Positions 26,918 through 36,049 of a DNA stretch of 64,000 bases are shown here, in pieces (the stretch's first letter is position 1; every line of letters starts with the position of its first letter). Below the pieces are notes generated by a model. It was not told where the DNA came from and ran no database searches. It saw only the letters and a list, made by a program, of their open reading frames with translations. The stretch is from positions 310,001 to 374,000 of the forward strand of contig NZ_JANIBM010000001.1 in the NCBI RefSeq assembly GCF_024505045.1. The letters run 5' to 3'. The DNA comes from Methylomonas aurea (lineage in GTDB: Bacteria > Pseudomonadota > Gammaproteobacteria > Methylococcales > Methylomonadaceae). The position numbers and the translations under genes are program-made.

Positions 26918-27433
26918 CCTTTCCATAAAGTTACACAAAAACTGAAAAAATGTGACTACTGAAAGCCAGAGTCACCTTGTTTGTGCATCGGTTTGACGGA
27001 TGCGTTCATCGGTCGGCTCCCGAGGTGTGAAAATGAAAGGGTGCACCGCCAGTCGAACGGGCAGACGCCGAAACCGATAAACACGGCATATTTTTCCCAA
27101 CTGTTCCCGTTCCGGCCGAATGCCATTGTCCGGCCGCGTAGCGGTGATGCCACCCTCCGCCCGGAGGCCGCGGCATCGCCGAATAGCGCAGAGCCGGATC
27201 CTGTCAACTGAGCCCGGATGCATTCCGGAAAATAAATACGTCTGCCATAACAAAGACTCCGTTCCGCATAAATCCGCAGCGGGTTAAACCGATAAGATAG
27301 CCCGCGGCCAACCCAGCAAACATCGCCTATTAACAGACTGATTTTACTGGCGATTAATGCCGTGAGCCATCCGGCGGAACTGGCCGGTTATTCATTCCGG
27401 ACATAACTAAAACTGATTCGACAAGGACTCCTT
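26918..27433. other. gene-free spacer between guaA and the amidohydrolase
   Basis: About 500 bases without a supportable gene. Frames at 26956-27207 (minus) and 26981-27211 (plus) are mutually antisense and lack ribosome sites. The text looks like eroded coding or repeat sequence. I found no known RNA motif. Confidence 0.4.
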
Positions 27434-28714
27434 ATGCCACGCACCCCGCTATCGTTTACTTTAAATACCCTGGCCCTCGCTTTCTTGGCAGGCTCGGCGC
27501 CGAGCTACGCCGCCACCGCTCCGGTATCCTGCAAATTAATCAGCGCCGCCCGCCTGTTCGATGGCAACGAAGTGCAATTCAACAAAAGCGTGCTGGTGGT
27601 CGGCGACAAAGTAAAGGCCGTCGGCGATTACGCCAGCCTGAGCGGCCAATGCGCGACTCGTTACAACCTGGGCGACGCGACGATTCTGCCGGGCTTCATC
27701 GAGTCGCACGCCCACGTCACGTTTCAGAACGTCAGCAAGGACAAAATCCTGGAACACGGTATTACCACCGTGCAGGATACCGGCGGGCCATTGATGCCTC
27801 CTCAAGGCGGCAACGGCAGCCTGCGCCTGTTGAGCACCGGACCGATTCTGCAAGCGCAGGGCGGTTATCCGCTAAATGTATTCACGCCGGACGATACCGG
27901 CGGCGGTTTCGATAAGGTCGGTTTGGCCATCGCCGCCAACGCCACGGAAAGCCAGGTTAGGGCCGTGGTGCAGAATCTGGTAGCCGGCGGCGCCTCGGCG
28001 ATCAAGATCGCGTTGGAACCGGGCGGCGAAGCCGGTGCGCCGTGGATGATGTCGCACGGCCACGGCGACGTCCCGGCGGCTCCCTGGCCGATATTGTCGC
28101 AGCAGCAAGTGGCTTGGATCGTCAGCGAGGCGCATAACCACGGCAAACGGGTACTGGCTCATGTCGGCGAAAACGCCGGTTTCGAGATCGCCTACGCGGC
28201 CGGCGTTGACATGTTGGCCCATATGCCCTGCGCGGCGCTCGACGCCAATCTGCTGCACTCCGCGGTACACGATGGCATGGAATTCATGACCACGATCGAC
28301 ACCTTGGCCTCATGCGGCGCCGGCCTTTACCAAAACGCCCATACGGTGGGCCACGTTTACCAGGAGCATGCCGGCGAGGGCTTGGCCTTTCCAATGGTTT
28401 ACGGCTCCGAAATCGCCCACGATAACGTGCCGTGGGGCATCAACGGCGAGGAATTGCATCTGATGTTGCACATGGGTAGCGGCGATTCTATCGATTTCGG
28501 CGACGTATTGAACGTACTGCGCTCGGCTACCTCGGCCGCCGCTGCGCGCCTGGCCACCGGCATTCCCGGACTCGGCACGCTATCTGCGAATGCACCGGCC
28601 GATTTGATCGCGGTCAAGGGCAATGCGCTGGAACGCTTCAAATTGCTGGAATACCCGGATTTGGTCATGTCCGGCGGCAAACTGGTGGTGAATAAATTCT
28701 CGCCGACCCGCTAA
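27434..28714 (+). CDS. exported amidohydrolase-superfamily protein
   Basis: A 426-residue protein with a Sec signal peptide (about 1-26, ending S-Y-A-A-T). The metal-dependent hydrolase fold is indicated by L-P-G-F-I-E-S-H-A-H-V (the H-x-H that binds the first metal), I-K-I-A-L-E-P-G-G-E (carboxylated-Lys position), A-H-V-G-E-N-A-G and M-L-A-H-M-P-C. Related proteins are imidazolonepropionase- and prolidase-like enzymes, but no substrate can be named, and the C-terminal Asp ligand is not obvious. It starts a fresh unit with an AAGGA-like site before the ATG; the next gene follows after 94 bases. Confidence 0.85.
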   Translation: MPRTPLSFTLNTLALAFLAGSAPSYAATAPVSCKLISAARLFDGNEVQFNKSVLVVGDKVKAVGDYASLSGQCATRYNLGDATILPGFIESHAHVTFQNVSKDKILEHGITTVQDTGGPLMPPQGGNGSLRLLSTGPILQAQGGYPLNVFTPDDTGGGFDKVGLAIAANATESQVRAVVQNLVAGGASAIKIALEPGGEAGAPWMMSHGHGDVPAAPWPILSQQQVAWIVSEAHNHGKRVLAHVGENAGFEIAYAAGVDMLAHMPCAALDANLLHSAVHDGMEFMTTIDTLASCGAGLYQNAHTVGHVYQEHAGEGLAFPMVYGSEIAHDNVPWGINGEELHLMLHMGSGDSIDFGDVLNVLRSATSAAAARLATGIPGLGTLSANAPADLIAVKGNALERFKLLEYPDLVMSGGKLVVNKFSPTR

Positions 28715-28808
28715 CCGTCGCGCTACCGACTACCAGTCGGCGCAGCGCCATCGCGGCGGCGGGTATCCACCGGTTTCCATTCTTTAATCGCTTTTATCTG
28801 ATACGGCC

Positions 28809-29411
28809 ATGAATAAACTTCATCTCGCATTATTTTGTTTCGCTTTATCCATTCTTAGAGTCGGCAACGCCGACGCCGCCATTTTGAATTTCGACGACGT
28901 GACCGCCGATGCCGAAGCGGCGATCGCCGACGGCTACGCCGGACTGAATTGGTCCAATTTCTGGGTACAGAACCCGCAATTGGCCCAGGTCGCGGATTTC
29001 GATTCCGGCTTTTACCACGGCGTCGTGTCGCCCGATTATTCGGCTTTCAACGCCGATGGCGGCCCGGCCAGCATACGGTCAAACAGCCTGTTCGATTTCC
29101 GCTCCGCATATTTCGCTGCCGCTTTTCGCTGGGGCATGCAGATTACCGCGACCGGTTACCGGGACGGCGACCTGCTTTACCAACAGCAATTGCTGGTCAA
29201 CACCGACGCCGCACAGTTGTTCAACCTGAACTTTGCCGGCATCGACAGGCTGGAATTCATTGCCAGCGGCGGCGAGGACTATCTCGGCGCCGGTTTCCAT
29301 TTCACGCTGGACAACGCCGACATCGCGGCGCCGGTGCCGCTTCCGGCGGCAGCATGGCTATTCGGCTCGGCCTTGGCGGGACTGCTGGGATTGCAGCGGC
29401 GTAACGCATAG
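28809..29411 (+). CDS. PEP-CTERM-like exported protein
   Basis: A 200-residue protein with an N-terminal signal peptide (about 1-23), a beta-rich middle and the C-terminal sorting signal V-P-L-P-A-A-A-W-L-F-G-S-A-L followed by a hydrophobic helix and Arg-Arg (about 175-198). V-P-L-P-A-A-x-W-L-F is the common gammaproteobacterial form of the PEP-CTERM signal, cut by an exosortase and linked to exopolysaccharide export. The middle (I-L-N-F-D-D-V-T-A-D near the start) resembles carbohydrate-binding-like exported proteins. No exosortase gene lies in this window. Confidence 0.85.
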   Translation: MNKLHLALFCFALSILRVGNADAAILNFDDVTADAEAAIADGYAGLNWSNFWVQNPQLAQVADFDSGFYHGVVSPDYSAFNADGGPASIRSNSLFDFRSAYFAAAFRWGMQITATGYRDGDLLYQQQLLVNTDAAQLFNLNFAGIDRLEFIASGGEDYLGAGFHFTLDNADIAAPVPLPAAAWLFGSALAGLLGLQRRNA

Positions 29412-29436
29412 ATTGCTGAAGATTCCGTATAAGTTG

Positions 29437-29461
29437 AAACCGCCTTCGGGCGGTTTTTTAT
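29437..29461 (+). terminator. intrinsic terminator
   Basis: AAACCGCC-TTCG-GGCGGTTTTTT: a perfect GC stem with a UUCG tetraloop and a T6 run, 26 bases after the PEP-CTERM-like gene. Confidence 0.92.
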
Positions 29462-29577
29462 GCAGCTTGCTGCCGTTGCCGCCGGCAATTCGAAGCCTCG
29501 GCCTTGACAATTCGGCCGGTTGCGGCCACTTTTCGATGGCGCACTTCGTTCAACTCCCCTTTTTCAAGGACATAGCC

Positions 29578-30393
29578 ATGCCGGCCGCACGCATCTTCAA
29601 CCGATATTTCGTTTATGGCGCCAGCGATCCGGGTCGGGTGCGCGCGGCCAACGAGGACGCCATGTTGCTAAATGCTGCAACCGGCCTTTGTTTGCTGGCC
29701 GACGGCATGGGCGGCCACGGCCGGGGCGATATCGCCAGCCAACGCACCGTCGCCGAAGTCGACCGGCTGATCGCCCGGCATTTACCGGTGGCGCCGGTAA
29801 GTAACGGCTCGACCTGGCTCGGCCGTTGGCTCAAGCGTCCGAGCGGAACCGACAACGGCCTGCCGGCAAGGCAACTCGAGGTATTGGCCGACATCGTGCG
29901 GGAAGCCAACCGCGCACTGTACTTGAGCAACCGGGAGAACGGGGCGGTCGACGGCATCGGGAGCGGCACCACCTTGGTCGGTTGCCGCTTCCTGCCCGGC
30001 ATTGCGCAGCTGCAGATATTCCACGTCGGCGACAGCCGCTTGTACCGCTGGCGCGGCAACGCTTTGCAACTGTTGACCGCAGACCACTCGCTGTATCGGC
30101 AGTGGCGCGACGGCGGCCAAATCGGCGAGCAACCGGCTGCAAACCAGTTATATCAAGCTATCGGCCCCAATCCGGCGATCGAACCGGAAACGCAACTGGT
30201 CGAAATCGCGCCCGGCGACGGTTTCCTGATGTGTTCCGACGGTTTGACCGGCATGTTGGGGGATGCTGAAATCGCGGCCTTGTTGTCGGGCCTGGCTCCG
30301 GACAACCTGGAAGCCAAAACCCGGGCCCTGGTCGCTGCCGCCAATGCCGCCGGCGGCAAAGACAACATCACGGTGGTTTTGATCTGCCAGTAA
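29578..30393 (+). CDS. PP2C-family Ser/Thr protein phosphatase
   Basis: A 271-residue metal-dependent phosphatase of the PppA/Stp1 type. Start at ATG 29578 has an AAGGA 7 bases upstream; the longer frame and an ATG at 29536 are less likely. Metal-ligand motifs are R-A-A-N-E-D-A, L-L-A-D-G-M-G-G-H-G, S-G-T-T-L-V, H-V-G-D-S-R-L-Y, L-M-C-S-D-G-L-T and G-G-K-D-N-I-T-V. It converges on an FHA-domain gene, and such a pair usually belongs to a phosphothreonine signalling circuit with a Ser/Thr kinase; no kinase is within this window. Confidence 0.92.
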   Translation: MPAARIFNRYFVYGASDPGRVRAANEDAMLLNAATGLCLLADGMGGHGRGDIASQRTVAEVDRLIARHLPVAPVSNGSTWLGRWLKRPSGTDNGLPARQLEVLADIVREANRALYLSNRENGAVDGIGSGTTLVGCRFLPGIAQLQIFHVGDSRLYRWRGNALQLLTADHSLYRQWRDGGQIGEQPAANQLYQAIGPNPAIEPETQLVEIAPGDGFLMCSDGLTGMLGDAEIAALLSGLAPDNLEAKTRALVAAANAAGGKDNITVVLICQ

Positions 30394-30400
30394 CGCCGCG

Positions 30401-31093
30401 CTATTGCTCGACGAATTTCAGCAGCACCTTTTTCACCAAAATATTGTCGTCGTTACTCAAGCGCACCTGATGGCCGACTTCGCGTCCGTTCAAACGGATG
30501 CGCTTGTTGACGACCGGGGTCAGGTAATAATGGTCGCCGAGGCGGATGATTTCGGCGATCAGTTTCGGCGTAAACCAGCCGCCCACCCGCACGTTACACT
30601 GCGCGCCCTTGCCGATCGTGTAGTAATCCTTGTTCAGCAGCAGTTTGTTGATGTTGCGGGCTTCGCCGTGTATCAGTAGCGCATGGTTGCCGGGTCGAGC
30701 CGCCGGTGCGGCCTGCCCGGAAGCGGCCGCCGGGTTGACCAGCAGCGTCCGGTCGAAATCCGCCGCTTGCCCGGCTTGGGCGACATTGCCGGCGGGAGAG
30801 GTGGGTTGGTCGACGAATTTCAAATCGTGCTTGCCGACGCTAATCACGTCGCCGAAGCGCAGTTTTTGCCGGCCGGCGATCTTGGTCCCGTTCAAATAGG
30901 TACCGTTGGTGCTGTTCATATCCTCCAGCCACCATTCGCCGCCCTGGCGGGAAATCGCCGCATGCACCAGAGATACGCCCTTATTGCCGATATGCACCTG
31001 GTTGTAGCTGGCTCGGCCGATGCTGCAGGCCTGATCGCCGATCTCGACCACGTTTTGCAACGAACTGTTGAAGTAAATCTCGACAAAACTCAT
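30401..31093 (-). CDS. protein with two FHA domains
   Basis: A 230-residue protein starting at ATG 31093 (M-S-F-V-E-I-Y-F-N); the upstream part of the frame is not coding-like. The first FHA domain (about 25-95) has the phosphothreonine-binding residues in C-S-I-G-R-A-S-Y-N, V-S-L-V-H-A-A-I and N-S-T-N-G-T-Y-L-N-G. A second, divergent FHA fold (about 150-230; Y-T-I-G-K-G-A-Q-C-N ... I-R-L-N-G-R-E-V) lacks the Ser and Asn-Gly-Thr residues and may be structural. The PP2C gene ends 7 bases from this gene's stop on the other strand. Confidence 0.88.
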   Translation of the reverse strand: MSFVEIYFNSSLQNVVEIGDQACSIGRASYNQVHIGNKGVSLVHAAISRQGGEWWLEDMNSTNGTYLNGTKIAGRQKLRFGDVISVGKHDLKFVDQPTSPAGNVAQAGQAADFDRTLLVNPAAASGQAAPAARPGNHALLIHGEARNINKLLLNKDYYTIGKGAQCNVRVGGWFTPKLIAEIIRLGDHYYLTPVVNKRIRLNGREVGHQVRLSNDDNILVKKVLLKFVEQ

Positions 31094-31440
31094 GTATCCA
31101 CCCTGCATTGATTGCGCAAACAGGACAAGTATTGGTCGGAGTCGGCAAAATGTCATGCTCTAATTTGCGACGTAGCGGTCAAGCTTGCTTTCGAACATGC
31201 TGCTTGCCCGGAACTTTGGCGGCCGAAATTTGAACGTGCGCACAAATATTGGCCGGCGCAGCGGCCTCCGCTATATCGGTGTCTTGCGCATGATCGGGTT
31301 AAACCGTAATACTCGCGGCAAAAATTGTGCGCCAATATCGGTAGCGCTATTGAAAAACCGGGACGACGCCCCCATATTACCGGGCCGGCCCCAGATCAAG
31401 CTGAGTAGCCTCGAAGATTTAGACTTAACGGAGAAAATAT
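31094..31440. other. intergenic region, no gene seen
   Basis: It separates the double-FHA gene from the divergent small zinc-ribbon gene and must carry both promoters. Overlapping frames on both strands have no supporting ribosome site. I recognised no RNA motif. Confidence 0.4.
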
Positions 31441-31605
31441 ATGTTGAAGAAATGCCCTCATTGCAACCGCGTCAGCGACACCGACGATTTTTGCACGTTA
31501 CACGGCAAGGCCCGGGTGACGATGAAACCGGTGATCGATTTCAAATCCACGGCCATTCAAGAGCCTAAAGTGCAAAAATCGGCTGCGGAGCAAGAAGTAC
31601 TTTAA
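31441..31605 (+). CDS. 54-residue zinc-ribbon protein
   Basis: ATG 31441 is preceded by CGGAG at an ideal 7-base distance. The protein begins M-L-K-K-C-P-H-C-N-R and continues D-D-F-C-T-L-H-G-K-A, giving Cys-x2-Cys-x9-Cys-x2-His. This matches the short zinc ribbons that head many FHA, kinase and TPR proteins (C-P-x-C ... F-C-x-x-x-G). The remainder is polar and probably disordered. It may be a stand-alone relic or partner of the double-FHA protein on the other side of the intergenic region. Function unknown. Confidence 0.7.
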   Translation: MLKKCPHCNRVSDTDDFCTLHGKARVTMKPVIDFKSTAIQEPKVQKSAAEQEVL

Positions 31606-31630
31606 TCCGACCGGCAAACATCGCTTCAAT

Positions 31631-31655
31631 GCCGCCGGACGGCGGGTCCGGCGGC
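31631..31655 (+). other. strong GC hairpin between the zinc-ribbon gene and hemL
   Basis: GCCGCCGGAC-GGCGG-GTCCGGCGGC is a perfect 10-base-pair stem in the 119 bases between two convergent genes. There is no T-run on either side, so it is not a classical terminator, but it may block both transcripts. Confidence 0.5.
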
Positions 31656-31724
31656 GCCTATGTCGCTCACCGAAGCGGTTCTCAGTGTTTCTGATAACCG
31701 CAAATGGTGCAGCGGATAATTAGT

Positions 31725-33008
31725 TTAGGCAGAAGCCTTAAACACCGCGGCGGCAGCCTCCACTGTGGCCTGCAAATCCCGCTCGTTATGGGCGGCGGAA
31801 ACGAAGCCGGCCTCGAACGCCGACGGCGCCAAGTACACTCCCCGATCCAGCATCCCATGGAAGAAGCGCTTGAAGCGCTCGACATCGCAAGCCATGACTT
31901 GAGCGAAGCGGGTGATGGATTTTTCCGCGCTGAAGAACAGACCGAACATGCCGCCGACCTGGTTGGTGGTGAACGGGATACCGGCTTGATCGGCTGCGGC
32001 TTGCAGGCCAGCTAGCAGTTCGGCGGTTTTGGCGGCCAACTCTTCGTAAAAATCCGGCGCTGAAATCAATTCCAGCGTTTTCAATCCCGCCGCCATTGCC
32101 ACCGGGCAACCGGACAAGGTGCCGGCCTGGTAAACCGGGCCTAATGGCGCCAGATACTCCATGATCTTGCGGCTGCCGCCGAAGGCGCCGACCGGCAGGC
32201 CGCCGCCGATGATTTTGCCCAGCGTAGTCAGGTCCGGTTTGATGCCATACAGACCTTGCGCGCCTTGCAGGCCGACGCGAAAGCCGGTCATCACTTCGTC
32301 GAAAATCAGCACGCTGCCATAGTGGTCGCAGACGTCGCGCAGGGATTGCAAAAAGCCCGGTTCGGGCGGGATGCAATTCATGTTACCGGCCACTGGCTCG
32401 ACGATGATGCAGGCGATTTGCTCGCCGAGTTCGGCGAAGGTTTGTTTGACGGCGTCGCTGTCGTTGTAGGCCAAGGTGATGGTGTCGGCGGCCAATGCGG
32501 CCGGAACGCCCGGCGAACTGGGTACGCCCAGGGTCAACGCGCCCGAGCCGGCTTTGACCAGCAAAGAGTCGGAATGGCCGTGGTAGCAGCCTTCGAACTT
32601 GACGATCTTGTCGCGGCCGGTGTAGCCGCGCGCCAAGCGCAGCGCGCTCATCGTCGCTTCGGTGCCGGAGCTGACCATGCGTACCATATCGATCGACGGC
32701 AGCAGCTCGCAGACTTTTTGCGCCATGACGGTTTCGATTTCGGTCGGCGCGCCGAAACTGAGGCCTTTTTCGGCGCTGTGCTTGACCGCATCAATCACGG
32801 CCGGATGAGCGTGGCCGAGAATCATCGGCCCCCAGGAGCCGACATAATCGATATAGCGCTTGCCTTCGCTGTCCCAGACGTAGGCGCCTTGGGCGCGATC
32901 GAAATACACCGGCGTGCCGCCGACGCCCTTGAAGGCGCGTACCGGCGAGTTGACGCCGCCGGGAATGACTTTTTGGGCTTGGGAAAACAGTTCGCTGGAT
33001 AATGTCAT
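31725..33008 (-). CDS. hemL: glutamate-1-semialdehyde 2,1-aminomutase
   Basis: A 427-residue PLP enzyme making 5-aminolevulinate for haem and tetrapyrrole synthesis. ATG 33008 gives the usual N-terminus [11 protein letters not shown] and the typical length. The PLP-binding Lys lies in [14 protein letters not shown], the Asp in [11 protein letters not shown], and the [11 protein letters not shown] motif is near the start. It is monocistronic here, convergent with the small zinc-ribbon gene. Confidence 0.97.
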   Translation of the reverse strand: MTLSSELFSQAQKVIPGGVNSPVRAFKGVGGTPVYFDRAQGAYVWDSEGKRYIDYVGSWGPMILGHAHPAVIDAVKHSAEKGLSFGAPTEIETVMAQKVCELLPSIDMVRMVSSGTEATMSALRLARGYTGRDKIVKFEGCYHGHSDSLLVKAGSGALTLGVPSSPGVPAALAADTITLAYNDSDAVKQTFAELGEQIACIIVEPVAGNMNCIPPEPGFLQSLRDVCDHYGSVLIFDEVMTGFRVGLQGAQGLYGIKPDLTTLGKIIGGGLPVGAFGGSRKIMEYLAPLGPVYQAGTLSGCPVAMAAGLKTLELISAPDFYEELAAKTAELLAGLQAAADQAGIPFTTNQVGGMFGLFFSAEKSITRFAQVMACDVERFKRFFHGMLDRGVYLAPSAFEAGFVSAAHNERDLQATVEAAAAVFKASA

Positions 33009-33200
33009 GGTCTGTGAAATCGGGTTGGGTTTGACCGAGCCTAAAGCGCAAGGCCGGCGGGAATATTTTGGGGGTCGACAAGCGGAAATACCGCCGGTTT
33101 TCCGCGATCGGCGGCCGGCCATGGCCGCTAACAGCAGCCGGGTCGAATCGGGCCGCCGGCGCCGGCGGTGCTGCCGGACGCACTCGCGGCCCGTTTGCCG

Positions 33201-33665
33201 TTAGTTGGCGGAATTATCCGAAGGTTTGCCGAACAAATGCGGACCTTTCGGCTGCGGTTTGTTTTGCAAACAGAAATATGCGGCGGCATCGAATTTGATG
33301 CCCAGAGTCTGGGTATCTTCGTGGTCCTCGATATATTTTTCGGCATCGATTTCCGACAGGTCCTTCATGATGTGCTCGGCGATGCAATCGCAGGTTTGCT
33401 TGAAGCGCGGTTCGTCGACATCCTTGTTGGTCGAATTTTTCAATTCGCGCTCGACGCATTTGGCCGAGAACTCCTTTTCGAACAGGCGTTTTTCCGAACC
33501 GGAGGCTTCGCCGGTATCGTCGCGGTGCACGGATTTCTTCGCGGCAGTCGATTTGGCGGTTTTCGGGGCTTCAGCATCGGCTTTATCGTCCGAGCATGCC
33601 GATAACAGCAACAAAGCAGGAAGCAGAGCGAGGGCGCAAGCCCGTTTCAAGGAAATGTTTTTCAT
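33201..33665 (-). CDS. small Cys-containing lipoprotein, unknown function
   Basis: A 154-residue lipoprotein with lipobox L-S-A-C (Cys24) after a hydrophobic signal. A Lys/Ala/Asp-rich linker (about 27-60) leads to a helical domain with four Cys (K-C-V-E-R, T-C-D-C and Y-F-C), likely two disulfides in the periplasm. A segment D-L-S-E-I-D-A-E-K-Y-I-E-D-H-E-D is acidic. I cannot name a family. It follows gmk by 18 bases on the minus strand, so they are likely co-transcribed. Confidence 0.8.
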   Translation of the reverse strand: MKNISLKRACALALLPALLLLSACSDDKADAEAPKTAKSTAAKKSVHRDDTGEASGSEKRLFEKEFSAKCVERELKNSTNKDVDEPRFKQTCDCIAEHIMKDLSEIDAEKYIEDHEDTQTLGIKFDAAAYFCLQNKPQPKGPHLFGKPSDNSAN

Positions 33666-33683
33666 GGTGTGTGCTAGGTAATT

Positions 33684-34298
<615 letters not shown>

Positions 34299-34374
34299 TT
34301 ATTTATTCAGGGTTATCCATGCGGCCGCCATTCTTTTCTGATAACGCCCAAGAGTCAAGCCCCGCCGCGTGCTG

Positions 34375-34383
34375 TGGTATGAT
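34375..34383 (+). promoter_or_regulatory. extended -10 promoter of dnaA (candidate)
   Basis: TG-G-TATGAT at 34375-34383 matches the extended -10 consensus, about 30 bases before the dnaA start. The -35 position has no good hexamer, which extended -10 promoters do not need. TTATCCATG at about 34312 resembles a DnaA box but has mismatches; no cluster is present. Confidence 0.5.
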
Positions 34384-34411
34384 GCAGAGCCTTGCTAAGC
34401 CCCCTTCTTGA

Positions 34412-35734
34412 ATGCCGATGAGTGTGATTTGGAACAACTGCCTGGCCAAACTGGAACATGAAATCCCAAGCGCGGATTTCAGTACCTGGATCAGGCCGCT
34501 GCAAGCGGTGGAGTCGGACAGCCAACTGAAGTTGCTCGCTCCCAACCGTTTCATTATCGACCATATCAAACAACACTTTTTTTCGATCATTGAAGACGCG
34601 GTCAACGAGTTCTCGAATGCGACGCTGTCCGTGCATTTCGAGATCGGCTCCAAAAAGTCGCCGGCCATCAAGGCGCCGACCTTGAGCAAGAGTTCGACGC
34701 AGAAAAAAAACCAGCCCAATTTTCTGAACAAGGCCTTTACCTTCGAGAGCTTCGTCGAAGGTAAATCCAACCAGTTGGCGCGGGCGGCGTCGGTCACGGT
34801 TTCGGACAATATCGGCAAGGTCTACAACCCGCTGTTCATTTACGGCAGCTCCGGCTTGGGCAAAACCCATTTGATGCATGCCATCGGCAACGCGGTGCTG
34901 TTGAAAAAGCCGGACGCCAACATCGTCTATCTGCATTCGGAAAAATTCGTGCAGGACATGGTCAAGGCCCTGCAACAGAACAGCATCAACCAGTTTAAAG
35001 AGTACTACCGCAGCATCGACATCTTGTTGATGGACGACATCCAGTTTCTGGCCGGCAAGGAGCGTTCGCAGGAGGAGTTTTTCCATACCTTCAACAATCT
35101 GCTGGATAACAAGCATCAGGTGGTTCTGACCTGCGACAAATACCCGAAGGAAATCGACGGCCTGGAAGACCGGCTGAAATCGCGCTTCGGCTGGGGCTTG
35201 CCGGTGGCGATCGAGCCGCCCGATTTGGAAACCCGTACCGCAATTCTGATCAAAAAAGCCTTGCAGGTCGGCGTCGAGCTGGACCAGGAAATCGCTTTTT
35301 TCATCGCCAAACGCATCCCGTCCAACGTGCGCGACCTGGAAGGCGCGCTGCGGCGGGTAGTGGCCAACTCCCAATTCACCGGCCGCGAAATCACGTTGGA
35401 GTTCACCAAGGAAGCGCTGCACGATTTGATCAGCCTGCAGGACAAGCTAATCAGCATCGACAACATCCAGAAAACTGTGGCGGAGTATTTCAAGATTCGG
35501 GTCGCCGATTTGTCGTCGAAAAACCGCAAGCAATCCATCACCCGACCGCGGCAGGTCGCGATGAGCCTGGCGCGCGAGTTGACCTCCCACAGTTATCCGG
35601 AAATCGGCGACGCCTTCGGCGGCCGCGACCATACCACCGTGATCAACGCCTGCAAACGCGTCGCCGAACTGAAGGAAGAGGATGTGAAAATGGCGGAAGA
35701 TTACAAAAACCTGCTGCGGACCCTGTCGCATTGA
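34412..35734 (+). CDS. dnaA: chromosomal replication initiator DnaA
   Basis: A 440-residue AAA+ initiator that opens the origin. Domain I starts [10 protein letters not shown]; a short basic domain II (about 80-108) is followed by the ATPase with Walker A G-S-S-G-L-G-K-T at 145-152 and I-L-L-M-D-D-I-Q-F (Walker B). The C-terminal DNA-binding signature [11 protein letters not shown] is intact. The start may be ATG 34412 or 34418. dnaN, recF and gyrB are not downstream, and no DnaA-box cluster was seen, so the gene is probably detached from oriC or this is a second copy. Confidence 0.96.
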   Translation: MPMSVIWNNCLAKLEHEIPSADFSTWIRPLQAVESDSQLKLLAPNRFIIDHIKQHFFSIIEDAVNEFSNATLSVHFEIGSKKSPAIKAPTLSKSSTQKKNQPNFLNKAFTFESFVEGKSNQLARAASVTVSDNIGKVYNPLFIYGSSGLGKTHLMHAIGNAVLLKKPDANIVYLHSEKFVQDMVKALQQNSINQFKEYYRSIDILLMDDIQFLAGKERSQEEFFHTFNNLLDNKHQVVLTCDKYPKEIDGLEDRLKSRFGWGLPVAIEPPDLETRTAILIKKALQVGVELDQEIAFFIAKRIPSNVRDLEGALRRVVANSQFTGREITLEFTKEALHDLISLQDKLISIDNIQKTVAEYFKIRVADLSSKNRKQSITRPRQVAMSLARELTSHSYPEIGDAFGGRDHTTVINACKRVAELKEEDVKMAEDYKNLLRTLSH

Positions 35735-35771
35735 CCTGCCAGACTGGCTGCAGCGAGAAACCGGCTGCGCG

Positions 35772-35948
35772 ATGAAACGCCATCTGCTCAGTGCCGCGAT
35801 TTTTCTGGCCGCAACCTTGCTTTATCTGGTAGGTTATTCCAAAGCCAGCGCTGCCGCGGCGATTGCCGGAGGCGTATTCGAAGCTTGGTTTTGGCTCAGA
35901 ATGTTCGAGCAGCAGCAGAACGACGATATCGACCCGGCGAACCGATAA
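35772..35948 (+). CDS. 58-residue membrane protein after dnaA
   Basis: M-K-R-H-L-L-S-A-A-I-F-L-A-A-T-L-L-Y-L-V-G-Y opens a first membrane helix (about 4-22), and a second, weaker helix (about 27-43) ends in W-F-W-L-R-M-F before a polar tail of Gln, Asn and Asp. It lies 37 bases after dnaA on the same strand and may be co-transcribed. Its ribosome site is weak. Codon use resembles its neighbours. Function unknown. Confidence 0.6.
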   Translation: MKRHLLSAAIFLAATLLYLVGYSKASAAAAIAGGVFEAWFWLRMFEQQQNDDIDPANR

Positions 35949-36049
35949 AGTTAGCCACAGCCCGGCTACGAGCGCCTCGATCCGCGCTCATGGAAAACGG
36001 CGGAAAGGAACCGAGTAACCGATAAGGAACAGATCATCAAGGATTCAAC

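Noticed and set aside
26956-27211. overlapping frames on both strands in the guaA-amidohydrolase gap
   Set aside because: Mutually antisense, short, and rich in Arg, Pro and Ser, without a ribosome site.
34300-34411. oriC next to dnaA
   Set aside because: Only one poor DnaA-box-like 9-mer and no AT-rich unwinding element are present.
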